Shown here: positions 1-12,100 of the stretch, piece after piece | How positions within the stretch are numbered: the stretch's first letter is position 1 | Layout: each line of letters opens with the position of its first letter | Assembly: GCA_937890045.1 (NCBI GenBank) | Contig: CALBXV010000316.1 | Coordinates: forward strand, 1-27,431 | Direction: 5' to 3' | From: an uncultured archaeon | GTDB taxonomy: Archaea; Thermoproteota; Nitrososphaeria; Nitrososphaerales; CALBXV01 | DNA length: 27,431 nucleotides | Translations under genes and position numbers: made by a program | The notes under the pieces: generated by a model | Databases searched by the model: none | Seen by the model: the letters and a program-made list of their open reading frames with translations, nothing else | Told to the model about the DNA's origin: nothing

Positions 1-1
1 T

Positions 2-601
2 CTTTATTTAGGACAGGGAGCATCTGCAGATACAGGATTTAGGCGAGATGGTGGTCATCTACGATTTTACGCAGGTGCTGCTACAACAGTTAAAATGTCA
101 TTAGAGTCTGATGGTGATGTTGTGATGACAGGAAATCTAAGTGGAGTAGGTGCTCTATCATGTGCTAGTCTTGATACAGGTCAAGGTGCGAATGAATTAT
201 ACGATATGAACCAAAATGTTAAAACCGATTCAGATGTTACTTTTAACAATGTTTATGCTACCGCTGGTCAAGTAATTGGATTTAGTGATACATGGTTTCG
301 GAGAGATAGTGCAGGTAGTTTTGGTGTGCATAGACATATGAATCCGAGAGATGATTGGGATGGTAGTTATTATGGTAATCTTGGGTGGTCATCAAAAAAG
401 TGGAGAAACATAAATGCAAAGTATACCAGCTTTGGTGATATAACATTAAATAATAATGTTGATGCCAAGTGGACACTTAGAGAGAAACCAGACTGTATTC
501 TTGTTAGAAATGATAAGACTGGTAAGATTTATACAATGAACATGACTGAGACAAATGATTTTGCAGAAGAGGATTGGACGAGAGATGAAGACCAAGGCTG
601 A
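2..601 (+). CDS. Tail fibre / receptor-binding protein, C-terminal part (5' end outside window)
   Basis: The reading frame is open from base 2 to the TGA at 599-601, so the gene starts before the window; an ATG at 95 is probably internal. About 199 residues are visible. They are rich in Gly, Asp, Asn, Ser and Thr, with short alternating segments such as FRRDGGHLRFYAG and SLESDGDVVMTGNLSGVG, typical of beta-structured phage fibre shafts. The end (WTLREKPDCILVRNDKTGK, then an acidic tail) resembles the C-terminal unit of many phage fibre or tail proteins. I see no peptidase S74 chaperone domain. It is the first gene of the plus-strand late arm. The role in host attachment is an inference from composition and position; a baseplate or decoration protein is the alternative. 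Confidence 0.72.
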   Translation, partial: LYLGQGASADTGFRRDGGHLRFYAGAATTVKMSLESDGDVVMTGNLSGVGALSCASLDTGQGANELYDMNQNVKTDSDVTFNNVYATAGQVIGFSDTWFRRDSAGSFGVHRHMNPRDDWDGSYYGNLGWSSKKWRNINAKYTSFGDITLNNNVDAKWTLREKPDCILVRNDKTGKIYTMNMTETNDFAEEDWTRDEDQG

Positions 602-647
602 GGTAGAAACTTTAAAGAACAATGCGTAAATTGTACTGACTAAAAAT

Positions 648-1316
648 ATGGCACTTAAACAAGGTAAATACTCAGCGTTAGGCACAGCCCTAGGTCAATA
701 TAGGACTAGCTTATATGACGTAATGGAGAAGGAACACGAGAAGGAGTTCATCTCATGGAAGGGTGAGCGTGAACGAGATCAAATAAAAGGGGGATTTGCT
801 GCTGTGTCTAAGGGCGTTGATATGATTCAAAAACTTATGGACAAGAGGGCGCAGGCTGATGCCACTAGGAAATATTTAAAAGCAGAATTGAAAAAAGAAG
901 GCCAGTCATTAAACCTAGTGGGTGGAGGGGATTATGAAGATCAGAGTATATTCAGTAAGATAGGTCAGACATTGGGAATAAAAGAAGAGAAGTATCAGGT
1001 TGGAGGTGAAGGCACAGAGTATGGTATGACTGACCTTACTGCTGCAGCTCAGTTCCATAAAGCTAGCACTCTTGAAGATATGATGTCATCTAAACCACCG
1101 TCACCTGCTATATCATCAGAGGGACAAGCTAGTGACAAGTTAACAGATTCCCAGCGGGGGAACAAACTTTATCAAGAAGCATATGATAAAAAGAAAAGGG
1201 AAATAGCAGCACAAAATAGCACCTTCTTAGCCGACCCATCGGTCTCTCAGTGGGACCCTGAGAAACAGGAGGAGTTTGATAAACAATTTTGGAGCAAGTA
1301 TCCCAAGCCCAACTAA
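648..1316 (+). CDS. Helical virion protein, probable internal core/ejection protein (222 aa)
   Basis: No database family is recognised. The protein is charged and mostly helical in appearance, with a Lys/Glu-rich segment at residues 27-48, a RAQ-containing helix around 62-90, the motif YGMTDLTAAAQ at 125-135, and a Pro/Ser-rich linker near 148-165. The motif and the preceding helix recur in the next protein, suggesting that the two are tandem paralogues. It lies 46 bases after the fibre gene; a small inverted repeat (ACAAT/ATTGT) is in that gap. There is no strong Shine-Dalgarno sequence before the ATG at 648, and the next in-frame ATG is at 723, so the start is uncertain. Position before a giant virion gene suggests an internal core or ejection role comparable to T7 gp14; this is inference. 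Confidence 0.6.
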   Translation: MALKQGKYSALGTALGQYRTSLYDVMEKEHEKEFISWKGERERDQIKGGFAAVSKGVDMIQKLMDKRAQADATRKYLKAELKKEGQSLNLVGGGDYEDQSIFSKIGQTLGIKEEKYQVGGEGTEYGMTDLTAAAQFHKASTLEDMMSSKPPSPAISSEGQASDKLTDSQRGNKLYQEAYDKKKREIAAQNSTFLADPSVSQWDPEKQEEFDKQFWSKYPKPN

Positions 1317-1339
1317 CAAATGAGTGTAGAAGGATTAGC

Positions 1340-1933
1340 ATGTCTATTGAAGTAGGTTCAGTAATAGAAAAGAGTGCAGAGACGGGAGATTTATTTGGTC
1401 TTGCCTCTAAGTTTTCTCCATACGCTAAATTTGCCAAGTTTGCTTTGGGGGCTGGACAACTTGGTATGCAAGCTTGGAGTACAGCTAAACAATCTAGAGC
1501 GCAGCAGGGTGTAAATCAGGAGAAGTTAAGAGGTCTTAATGAAGCTGAGGAAAATTTAGTGACAGCTACAGGGGCTAAGAAAGATGTATTGAGAAGTGAG
1601 TTTGGAACTGGAATTATTGATACTGGTAGACAGACATCTTATGGTATGGAAGATATTACTGGAGCGACACAGGCCAAGGCAGAGAAGAAAGGTTTGATTC
1701 AACGTGATGTGAGTGCTGAGCAAGCAAGAAGAAGAACTACAGGGCAGTATGCGAGTGCAATAGAAAAGCAGGAATCAAGTTTTAGTAGGGGGATGGTTAG
1801 TATTGAGGATATGTTTAATGCAGAAAAGAATAAGATTGATGCGCAAAGAGATACTATTGCAGCAGATAATGCAAAGTTAGAACAACAAGATGAATTTATG
1901 GAAACTCTTTGGCAAGGATTAGTGGGGGGATAA
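1340..1933 (+). CDS. Helical virion protein, probable internal core/ejection protein (197 aa)
   Basis: The start at 1340 (MSIEVGSV) is chosen because GAAGGA sits six bases upstream; an earlier ATG at 1289 lies inside the previous gene without a ribosome site. The sequence is Ala-, Gln- and Glu-rich with no Cys. A weakly hydrophobic Gly/Ala stretch near residues 28-45 is followed by long helices. It carries RAQ at 53-55 and YGMEDITGATQ at 101-111, matching RAQ and YGMTDLTAAAQ in the upstream protein. Length and composition recall small podovirus internal virion proteins such as T7 gp14 (about 196 residues), but I see no sequence identity to it. Its TAA overlaps the next ATG (TAATG at 1931-1935), so the two genes are probably translationally coupled. 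Confidence 0.6.
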   Translation: MSIEVGSVIEKSAETGDLFGLASKFSPYAKFAKFALGAGQLGMQAWSTAKQSRAQQGVNQEKLRGLNEAEENLVTATGAKKDVLRSEFGTGIIDTGRQTSYGMEDITGATQAKAEKKGLIQRDVSAEQARRRTTGQYASAIEKQESSFSRGMVSIEDMFNAEKNKIDAQRDTIAADNAKLEQQDEFMETLWQGLVGG

Positions 1934-3168
1934 TGCCTAGCGGACTACAAGATTTATTAACTATTATAGATAAGGGATATGAAGATACTCTCAGACGTGA
2001 TGAGAGGAGGGTTCAAACATCTCTTGCCCTTATGGAATCATCTGCTAACAGAGCATTACAAGCTGAGAAGTATGCATTTGAGAAGGGTAGTAAGTTACTT
2101 GCCCTAGCACAGGATCTTAATGATGCGAACATGTCTAAGCTGGCTAACAATATCTATGGTATGGCAGGTGGTGCTCTTTACGATGAAGAAGATGAAGGAA
2201 AATCTTTAAAAGCTTATATGAGAACAGGCTTTGGTAAGAATTGGAAACAAGACCCAATGGGAATCAGTATGTACAATGCTTTAGTGGGATATTCTACACA
2301 GCCAGAAAGGTATCGTGATTCTATACTAGACTTAGGTGAAGATATGTTAGCTATGAGAATGTCTGATAGAGACCTTGATCCTGAGACTGGTGTGATGGGA
2401 GTAAAAGAAAAATCTAACCTAAGTAAATTAATGGCTATGGGTGTGATAACAACTGAAGAGGATTTTGAGTTGTTAGAAGGGGTACCAGTAGCCAGGGCAA
2501 ATGAGAAAGATATAGGTAGAGAGATGTATGAGTTTATACGTGGTGATACTGAGATAGACCCTGATAGCCTTCTTGGTATTAGAGGTTACGAAGACATTAT
2601 AGCGGGTAGAATGGCTGATGCATATGGAGGAGGGCCAGAAGAAGAGGTTGTGGGTGAAGCTGAAGTAGTTGCTCCACCATTAGAAGTTGAGACACCAGTA
2701 GGGGATGAAGAGACTGTAGTGCATACACCATTGGAGATATTAAATGAAATAGGAATGGAAGGTTTAGCCACTGACTTGCGAGCGATGGCTGAAGGTGTAG
2801 AGATTACATCTCCAAGTTCAGACTATAAGAGAATATTTTATTCTGATAGAGGTGAGGCTTTGCGTGGACCTACTAACGCATCTTATTATAGAGATATTTC
2901 TGTCTCGGATATGGAAGCCGCTTCTGGTCGTTTTATGGGGATGGAATTTCCAGGGACTAAGGAACGTAAGTATGAGAATTTAGATTCTGAGAGGAAAGGA
3001 AGAATGGAAGCATTAGAAGAGGGTGATATGATTCAGATGGGAGATGATAACTATGAGATTGAGGATGTCCCAAGAAATAGAGCTAGGGGAGATTGGAGAG
3101 TTAGAAATTTATATACTAACAAATCACGTAGGATGCCAGGCTATATGATAGCGGATAAGTTGAAGTGA
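1933..3168 (+). CDS. Virion-associated hypothetical protein with acidic linker (411 aa)
   Basis: The ATG at 1933 overlaps the stop of the previous gene and is preceded by a run of G that can serve as the ribosome site; the in-frame ATG at 1909 lies inside the upstream gene and is less likely. The N-terminal part (residues 1-225) looks helical, with many Met, Leu, Asp and Arg residues. A linker at roughly 233-265 is very rich in Glu, Val and Pro. The C-terminal part (about 270-411) is mixed and ends basic. I do not recognise a family. A place between two small core-like proteins and the giant protein suggests a virion structural or ejection protein. Another possibility is a scaffold or tail-tube accessory protein. 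Confidence 0.55.
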   Translation: MPSGLQDLLTIIDKGYEDTLRRDERRVQTSLALMESSANRALQAEKYAFEKGSKLLALAQDLNDANMSKLANNIYGMAGGALYDEEDEGKSLKAYMRTGFGKNWKQDPMGISMYNALVGYSTQPERYRDSILDLGEDMLAMRMSDRDLDPETGVMGVKEKSNLSKLMAMGVITTEEDFELLEGVPVARANEKDIGREMYEFIRGDTEIDPDSLLGIRGYEDIIAGRMADAYGGGPEEEVVGEAEVVAPPLEVETPVGDEETVVHTPLEILNEIGMEGLATDLRAMAEGVEITSPSSDYKRIFYSDRGEALRGPTNASYYRDISVSDMEAASGRFMGMEFPGTKERKYENLDSERKGRMEALEEGDMIQMGDDNYEIEDVPRNRARGDWRVRNLYTNKSRRMPGYMIADKLK

Positions 3169-3178
3169 GTAATGCTGG

Positions 3179-6100
3179 ATGCCAGTACAAGACAACTTAA
3201 GCAGGTCTTTAAGGAGAGAGTTTGCGAAGCGCAACGTCACTGTTAGTGACAACCAGCTTGCGAAACTTGTTTCGGATTATCAGACTGGTAAACTAAAAAG
3301 ACCCACGAATTACGGTTCTGCTGGGCAAACACCCCTTCAAACATTAACACCTAGTAAGGTTCAAGACGATAGAAATGCGCTCTTTGCTGGTCTAGGTCAG
3401 TTTGCCTGGGAGGCTTATGAATCAGGGACAGCTGGATTAGGAGAGGTTCTTGCTCCAGCGTTTTCTGAAAGACTAAGAGAATCTCTTGGTGCAGAGGAAG
3501 ATTTCTTTAGCGCTGACAAGACAATGGCTCAGACTATTGGTGGTGTACTTGGTGGTGCTATTGGATTTCTTGGACCTCTAAAACTAATTGGAGCTGGAAC
3601 AAGAGCTGCGGCTATGGCTACAGTTGGTACCCATACTGCTGTGAAAGCGGGAACTGAGTTAGCTGCTAAGAAAGGTTTAGAGTTTGGATTAAAGAAGGAG
3701 TTAGGTGAGAAAGCAGTAAAGAAGGCTCTAGACTTTGAGATGAAGATGGAAGCTGGTGGTAAATCATTACTCCCATCGGCTAGGAAAGCTGCGAGTGTAT
3801 ATGAAGCTGGTAACCCTAGAGCAATAAGACAATTTGAAGAGAATTTAGGTACTCATGTCAAGCGTTTTATTATGAAGGCCGCTGATAAGGATAAACTTAG
3901 TATTCTTCCTAAACAGGCTGGTGAAGTATCTCAGGCCCTTATTGAGGGTATCAGGGAAGGGAGACACATTAATAGTTTTGGTCGATGGGGTATATCGAAA
4001 CTAACTAGAGGAGTAGGAGAAGAGGAGATGGGTCGTCTTGCTACATACGTTGGCAAGGCGATAGATATGTATATAAACTTTGGTATATATAATGCCGCGA
4101 ATGAATGGGCTATGGCGAAGAAGGAAGGTAGAGAACCTATGTGGGGTGACACAGCTCTTCAAACTGCCACATTTGCTGCTATGTTACCATTAGTAGAAGC
4201 TATCCCAGGTGGTAGACAGACTCCTATTTGGAAGATGACAAGAGATTTGATGAGAATTGCTAGGGGTAAGCCCAAGTATAAGAATATGTCTAAAAAAGAG
4301 TTAAAGGGATATGCGCAGATGGTTTTACGATCAGACCGAGATCATAGTGTTATATCTACTGTTAAGGGCGTAGATCATACCTTAACTATGGAGGGAGTAG
4401 CTTCTGGAAGACATGGAAAGGATGTATTGTTACCGTTCTTAGATAACTGGTATGCAAAGAGGTACAAAGATTTTAGCACATTAACTAAGAGTGAGATTTG
4501 GAAGGATATGGGAGGCTCATTAGGAAGGATGACTATTGGATCGTTATTCTTTAGTGGAGCCCATAATCTATTAGACCCAGAGTTTAGAGCAGCTATGGAC
4601 CCATCAGAGATGGCTACGCATGCTCTTCTTGGTGCCTTTTGGACTAAGAGAAGGAAACCTTTTTCTAAAGCTGAAATGCAAAAGCTTCATTATGACGACA
4701 AGTATATAGAACAGGCAGAACTTCTTAATAGAATGGGATTGGAGTCTGGTCAGGTGCAGACACTTGTTGATCTTATAGAAATAGGAGAGGAAGAAGGATT
4801 GTATGGTGCTGGTCTTCTAAAGAACCCTACAATGCGTAAGATTAAAGAAATTTTTGATGAGTTTATAGAGACTGATGAGTTTAAAGCTAGAGTGGATACT
4901 GGAGAGGGGAATGGAGAGATTATAGAGTCTAATGTTAGAGAGGCATATCACTCATATTTTGCTATGAAGGCTAGCGAGGTTCTTCAGGGTGGTAGAATGG
5001 ATTTGGAAACTACTCTTATTTCAGAGAAAGACCTTGAATATCTAACAGCTAAAGAGAGAACAAAGATTCAAGATTCTATTGATGAGATTGTCTATGATAA
5101 GGAAAAGAACGATTCAGTAAAAAGCCAAGGATTTCCAGCCTTAAAAGTAAAGGTGGGTGAGGAAGTTAATGAGAGTTTCTTTAATATGTTTGAGGAGGCA
5201 GCAATTGGTTTTGCTAATGCTGGTAAACTAAAGTACCAAGATAATAGAGGAAAGGAAGGTGGTAAGTTAAGACTCTCAGTTGTGTCAGGTTCATCGGGTA
5301 AGGATTTAGGTTCTTTCAATGAGTACCATTTGCTTGTAGAGAAATTAGAAGGATGGGGTCGAGTTGAGAAGATGTCAACAAAAGATGGTAAGCCTGTTGA
5401 AGAGCTGACTCCAGAGATGAAAGAAAAGGCTGCGGATTCTCTTGAGAATATGAGGAGCAATATTATTACTGCCACATTAGGGAGGGGTATTGACATGGCA
5501 CTTGACCCTCTCAATAATAGAATTACACAACAGCTAAGTCAGTATCATAGGAACCAAGTATCTGAGAGAATATATAATATCATTTCAGGTAAGCGGAGAA
5601 ATATAAAAGAACAAGACAAGCCATTACTTCAAATCTTTGAAGATATATTTGGAACTTTAGATCGTCCTATAAATGACCAGATTGGGTCATATAAAGTATT
5701 TGATAAGACTGAGAAAGTAGCTGAAGAAAGGATGCAAGATTTACAAGCTGCAGTTGACTTTGCTCAGGTGATGGCTATTGAGCGTAAGGGACCAATAAAT
5801 AGAATCTCACGTGAGAGGACTGTTAATGCTAAAGACGCTGAAAGACTTCATAAATTATTAGAATCTAATGGTCTTAAAGGTAAAAGAGTTTTTGAGGATA
5901 CTGTATCTCTTAAAGAAGATATTGTTAAGTATTTGTGGGAGAGAGGAAGGCAGCCAGTTGCACCAGATATAGCTGCTGTACTTGACATGCTTACGATTGG
6001 TGACCATGCTATGTTTACAAGGGAAACTACTTCAGGAGGTAGGCTGGGTATAGGGATGCCCCAAGCACGATACTTTGAAAAGATGTTATTGGAAGATGGT

Positions 6101-9100
6101 CCAGAACTTGTAAGCAATCCCAAAGAACGTAAAAGGTACATGAAGATATATGAAAAGATACAGAGAAGATTCCGTACCATAAGTGACTTAGTTATTGATA
6201 CAGGAGATAGAGGACCTAAGATAGAACAGACTAAGTATATTGATAGAGGAGAGGTTCCTTCTCTTAGACTTGCCCTAGATAAGGCTGATAAAATATTAAG
6301 TTATGGATCAGAGATTCAAGAACCACTCATTAGATTGAGAGAATCCCTAGCGGTAGAGGAAGATGCTGCTACGTTAGCAACTTTGGGAGAGAATATAAAG
6401 AGTAGGTTTGCAGGAGATGAGGGAGAGTGGAGCGCTGAGTCTATGGTGACATCAGTTAATGCTTTAAAAGACATGAGAAAGGGAGGTCAATTTTCAGAGA
6501 AGGGATTAAAAGATTTAGATATAATTATTAAGACACTTGAAAATGCATATGAACAAGTTAGAACAGTAGATGATGCAATATCTCATATGCCAGGGGCGTC
6601 TAGAGCTGAGAGAATAGACATGGTTATGAATCGTATTGACTTTGCAAAGATTGAGGCTCAAAGAGAAAGAGTTCTTGAATTGCAAAGCCGTGATATTCAT
6701 TCAAGAGAGGAAGCCCAAAGAGTTATTGTACAAATGATGATAGACGGTGGAAGAGGAGTTAATAGAGAGCAAGTAGCTATTATGCTTGACAAGATAAGAG
6801 GTTATTTAACAGAGCATACAAGCATGAATATGGAAGCTACTGAAGAACAGTTACTATCTGAATTTATTAAAAAGAAGGGATACACTGCTCTAAGAGATTA
6901 CCTACAAACAGTTCTGGCGGCTAATCAAAAGCTTATAAATCCAGAGACTGCAGCAAGATATGAAAGTAAGATAGCAGAAGCCGCTTCAGCATTTCTATCT
7001 GGTCAGTCAAGTGTATCTGCCTCAGTTAATCCTAATAGTGTTGCTGCTAAATATGGTGGTATTATGCTTGATGCTGATACGGGTAATTTTAGTCCTGAAT
7101 TGAGAGAGAGAATAGTATCTGCTGAACTAGCAGATACTGAGTCGCTTACTCCTGCAAGAAGAACAAAGTTGAGACAGAAGGGAGAGCTTTTAGATGTAGT
7201 GCGGGATATGATTAATGATGTGGTAGATAATAGTGAATCCAGAGCTAAGGATAAGTATGAGGATGGAGACTTAAAGAAGGCGGCAGGAGAAACAGTAGAT
7301 CAGGCTATCACAAGGCATGCTAATGATTCCGTTCAAGAGTTTATTTTATATGACCTCAATAGAGTAATAGGTACGATTGTTGATACACATAAACCACTCC
7401 AGTTTACATATGATGGGCAACTAAATATTTTAAGGCAAGACCCTGATGCGTCTAGAATGAGAGGAAGTGTTGAAAAATTTGATAGATGGCTAAACGATAA
7501 AGATTCTGATACTCCATTAAATATAACAACTCTAGCATATTTGTCTTCTGATGGTCTTGACTCAGGTGGAAGAACAAAAAGCATTAGAGATATAACAGGA
7601 AAAGATGGTAATCCTATTAATGTTGAGAATCTCTTAACTGATTTCAAATTAACTGCTGAAGCTGGCAGAAAAATACAAGATTCTGATAAAAGAGAAGAAG
7701 CCGCTGATGAATTAGCTGATAGAACAAGAGAGAGAAGTACGGATGGTAGATGGAGAGTTTTATCTGTTTCTCAAACAGATGATATATTATATGATGGGAC
7801 TTCGATTTCAAATAATCAGCTAGCATGGTCAGAGAAAGTAGGTACATGGTACGAGAAAAAGAGAGAGTCTTTGGCTGGTGGAGCTCGTAGAAACTTCGAG
7901 GACATCTTTGGAGATGCAATAGATAAGGTACAATCTGAAGGAAAGACTGAGAGCAAGAATGAAGAACGAGTTCTTATGAGGGCTATGTATTATGATTTTA
8001 TAAATACTCAGGGGTTTAATGATTTAGTTGGATACAATAAGAAAGGAGATGTACAGTCAGAGACGGCTTCCATATTTAAATACGCACATTTAAGTGAGAA
8101 GAGAAATGCTACAGCTTTAAATCCAGTAGTAGAAAATGTTCACGAAAAAGTAATAACACAATATCTCGGGGGCAATGAGCCTCTTGCACTTGCTTATAGT
8201 GAACAACGGGCTAAAGGGTATCAGGCTAATGTCGCTGTTGTCCCAGATGAAGTAATCAATCATCCCTTGTTTAGTTCGAGAGAGCAGTTATTAAGACAGT
8301 ATGCTGATGCTCGAATAAATGCATCGGGCGAAGCACGAAATGCTTACGATAATATGATAAATGCTATAGCAAGTAATGAAATTCAATCCATAACAGAGAC
8401 TACATCTAACATGGATGGGGCTGCGTGGCTTGGAGAAGGTTTTGGTCATGTAGTTTATGCTAATGCTGGAGCTGGCTTAGGGGAAGGTCGTGGGGGTGTC
8501 AAGCCAATTATTCATCATAATATTCCAGAAGATGCAAGAACTTTAATAGGTAAAGAGAATTTCTTTTTCGATCAGGTTATAGCTAATGCTATGGCTCTCC
8601 ATAACATTGATATAATTATGGGTGAATCAGCTGCTAAGTCACACTCTGCAAATGTGGTTGCAAATATAAGTTTTGATTCTAACCTTAGTTTTGCTGAGAA
8701 CTTGGCGGCTGGGATAAGAGCTAATCATACAACAGCGAATGATTTTCTTATACCTCACTCTGACGTAAGTACAGTATTTTCTCCTAAAGCACTAGAGAAA
8801 GGACGTATTCCTGATGCTCTTCATAACTTTATGAACTCTGCAGAGAACAGTGATCTAATAAAATATATGAAGCTTGATAAAAATGTTAGAGCAGTCATGG
8901 AAGATGCTGGTGAATTGTATGGTGATGGCAGGAATGCTATGATAGCAAAAATCTTTAATATTGCACAGAAGGAACTGGCTTATAAGGAGTATGGTAGTGA
9001 AACCATGATGGCTAAGTTGCTTAACTGGGGTATAGATTCTGGTGATATACTGGTTCAGAAACAGATTCATAGAATGTTTCATAAGCAATTACCTGGCCGA

Positions 9101-12100
9101 TTAGGAGAGTCTGCTGATAAGGGTGCTGGAACTTCAGTTTTTGCTCCAGACCCTGATCTAAGACTGCCTGCTTACATAGAATTAAATAATCAGAGAAGAC
9201 AGATTAAGTATGGAGAGATGAGACTCCCATTTGAGGCGGCTGACCTACGTGGAGTATATCAGAGCAATCAAGAGATTCCTATTATCTTTAAAAATTCAGG
9301 TGGGAAAGATGTTTCTGAGGATGTTGTACGTATCTTTACAGCGGATGGTGAGCCCCAATATTGGAATCAAACAGAACCTGGGTTTATTCAAAGAGAACCA
9401 AGACATAACTTAGCCGTTGCCTTGAGAAGATTAGATGCCGTACTAGAAAAAGAGACAGTTAACCTTACAGCAAAAGAGATTAGCGATTTTGTATCTGGTC
9501 AAGCTGGTCCTTGGGGCTCTCTAAGTGATTCTCATAAAAGTATGTGGAAAAATGATAGTAAAACTTATACTAAGACTAGTAGAAATTTACGAAATCATGA
9601 TACTCAACTAGGTCATATTAGTCTTAGGATACCTAGGCAACAGATGGGTGATGTAGTTATTAATAGAGTGAAGGGATATAATAATGATCCCTTCTCTGGA
9701 AATGTTGTAGGCGTAAATAGTATGGATGTGCTTACTAAGCATCAGGGAGATTTTGATGTAGATAAGTTGTTTTGGTTTGCTAATGCTAGGCCTGGTATGT
9801 GGTCAATGGCTCTGAGAACCTCTGGATTAACTGTTGAACCACAGCCATATACTAAAACAGTATGGGGAGCAGATATATTTGAGAATGGATTAAATGCTCG
9901 TGGTAGTATAGCGTCAGAAGGTTATGATACTATAGGTAAGTATAAGACTGATCTCAATAGAAATAAGAGACTGATAGGTAGAATAATTAGAATGAATCAT
10001 TCACTTACTTTTCTTGAGAATACTGGATTTGATATGAAGGTGGGGGCAGACATTCACAAATGGAATATTTTAGATCAAAGTAGTCCTAGTACACAACACC
10101 TTGCACAAAGAATTAATAATGTAGCTAGTACTCTCCTTGATCCTCTAAAGGGTGCTAGTGAATTAGCTTTTGCTACGGATGAACAGGTTATTGATTTTAT
10201 ATTATTTGATAGATGGAGTAAGGCTGGATTAGCTGGAGAGACTGCATCACCATATGAAAGAGTCCCAGGTTCAAAGGCTTTTGTAGGAGGGGAAAGACCT
10301 CATGGTGTAGATCAAAATGGAAATCCCAGAGAACTACATCTTGATATGAAGCCTGTTATGCACGTTGAATCTGGTCCCTCTGGAGCTATGAATGAAGCGT
10401 ACAGAGATGTTTATAAAGAGGTTGTACAAACTGTTGGTAGAACTCAGAGAATATTTAGTGGTGTGTTTGATGAGTCTGGGCAAAGGCAGGCTGAATACTG
10501 GCAAGTCAGAAATATGTATCATGATATACGAGAATTTCATCTAGACCCTAATAAATATATTTTTGATAGACTATGGAGAAGGAGTCGTGGTAATAGTGGA
10601 AAGCAAAATGCTCTACTAAAGATGTTCTTTCCTAAATCAGAAAGATTTCAAGATGTGGGAAAACTTGCACAGTCGGTACAGCAGCCAGGATTTAAATACC
10701 CAGGTATGGCACCAGTTTTATCGTTTGGAGTTGGCAGAGAGAAACCTACTCTATTTCAAGAGTTTATGGATCAGTCTCCAGGTACCTATGTATTGCATGA
10801 ACTTGGAAAAAGGGATATGTATAAAAATCCAGAGGATGTTTATGGATTTGCAGGTGAGCTCAAGAATATTGGATCACTTAATAGACAGTTTCTTGATAAT
10901 GTATCTCTTCTTCGTGCAAGTAAAGACCCAGGACAAGAGTTAAATGCGGAAGAGATGGGTAAAATATGGGATAACATATTAGGTCTTGATTGGGGTGGTC
11001 ATAAGATAGGTGGTGTAGAGCTTAATGCTGATCTGAAAAGAGATATAATGTGGCAGATAATAGAGTCAGACAGACAACAGATTGAAGGATACATGGATTA
11101 TCTCCATAGTGAAAGGTGGGTAAATGAAACAAGAATAGATAGGCTTTTGAGAAAGCATAAGACTCTAAAGACTATGGAATCTTACTTTAAAACCAAGTCT
11201 ATGCGAGATTATTGGGGAAAAGATGTTGAACCTGAGGAAAGAGATAAGCACTGGGCAAAGATTTCTGTTAGAAGTCATAAGAAGGGCCATTTCTGGAGAA
11301 ATGAAGGATATGAAAATCAGGTTATTTATAGGGTTAAAGATAATATTACAAAGAGAGCTGAAGATACTATAGGTCGTGGATGGGATCAATCAACTCTTAA
11401 AGGTTTAGAGCAAGTACCAGAGGGGTTTGATATTTTATTTGATGGAATAGTTAGAGGGCCTAAGCAGGGTATGTATATGAAGCCAGGTTTAAAGTATGTG
11501 GTTCTAAAGAATCCTATTAGATCATATCATACTAGCGATTTTGAAGCACAAGATGGTTTGTCTGCATTAAATGCTCTCACTACGTATAATCCTGAAAGTT
11601 TTAGAGTCCCCTTAGCATCTAATGAGGTAGAAAGATTTTATAATGATGTTGATACTACGTATCGGTCAATAAAAAGAATTACAACACAAACATTTAGAGA
11701 TGCTATTGAAAATAAGGCTACTAAGAATGAAATTTATACTAAAGGTGGAATAGATATTAATTCATGGCTTGAACCTCTCTTTAGGGAGTGGGGACAAGAC
11801 TATGGATTTGGTAAAAATGCTGGTAGAATACAGGATATATATGAGTCACTTATTCAGCCAGAAGTTTATCATGGACGAATAATAACTGCTGGTGAAAAGG
11901 TATTTCCATTTTTGAAACAAAATGTTAGAGTGGTTAATGCAATTAATAGGTGGATGCTTGAGCAAAAAGACATAGCATATAGTGATGCTGTCCAAGCATT
12001 TGTTTCGAGAAAGGGTATTCTTCTTAGGCGTGCGAGAACTCTTGGAGCTGGAGAAACTATTGACGAGTTAAGTGATAGTAGTAGAGAATATACAAGAGAC

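Noticed and set aside
5092..5514. Antisense frame of 140 codons (and similar ones at 5848-6180, 7333-7647 and 13884-14225) inside the large virion genes.
   Set aside because: These are Ser/Leu/Pro-rich shadows of the purine-rich coding strand, without ribosome sites or known motifs.
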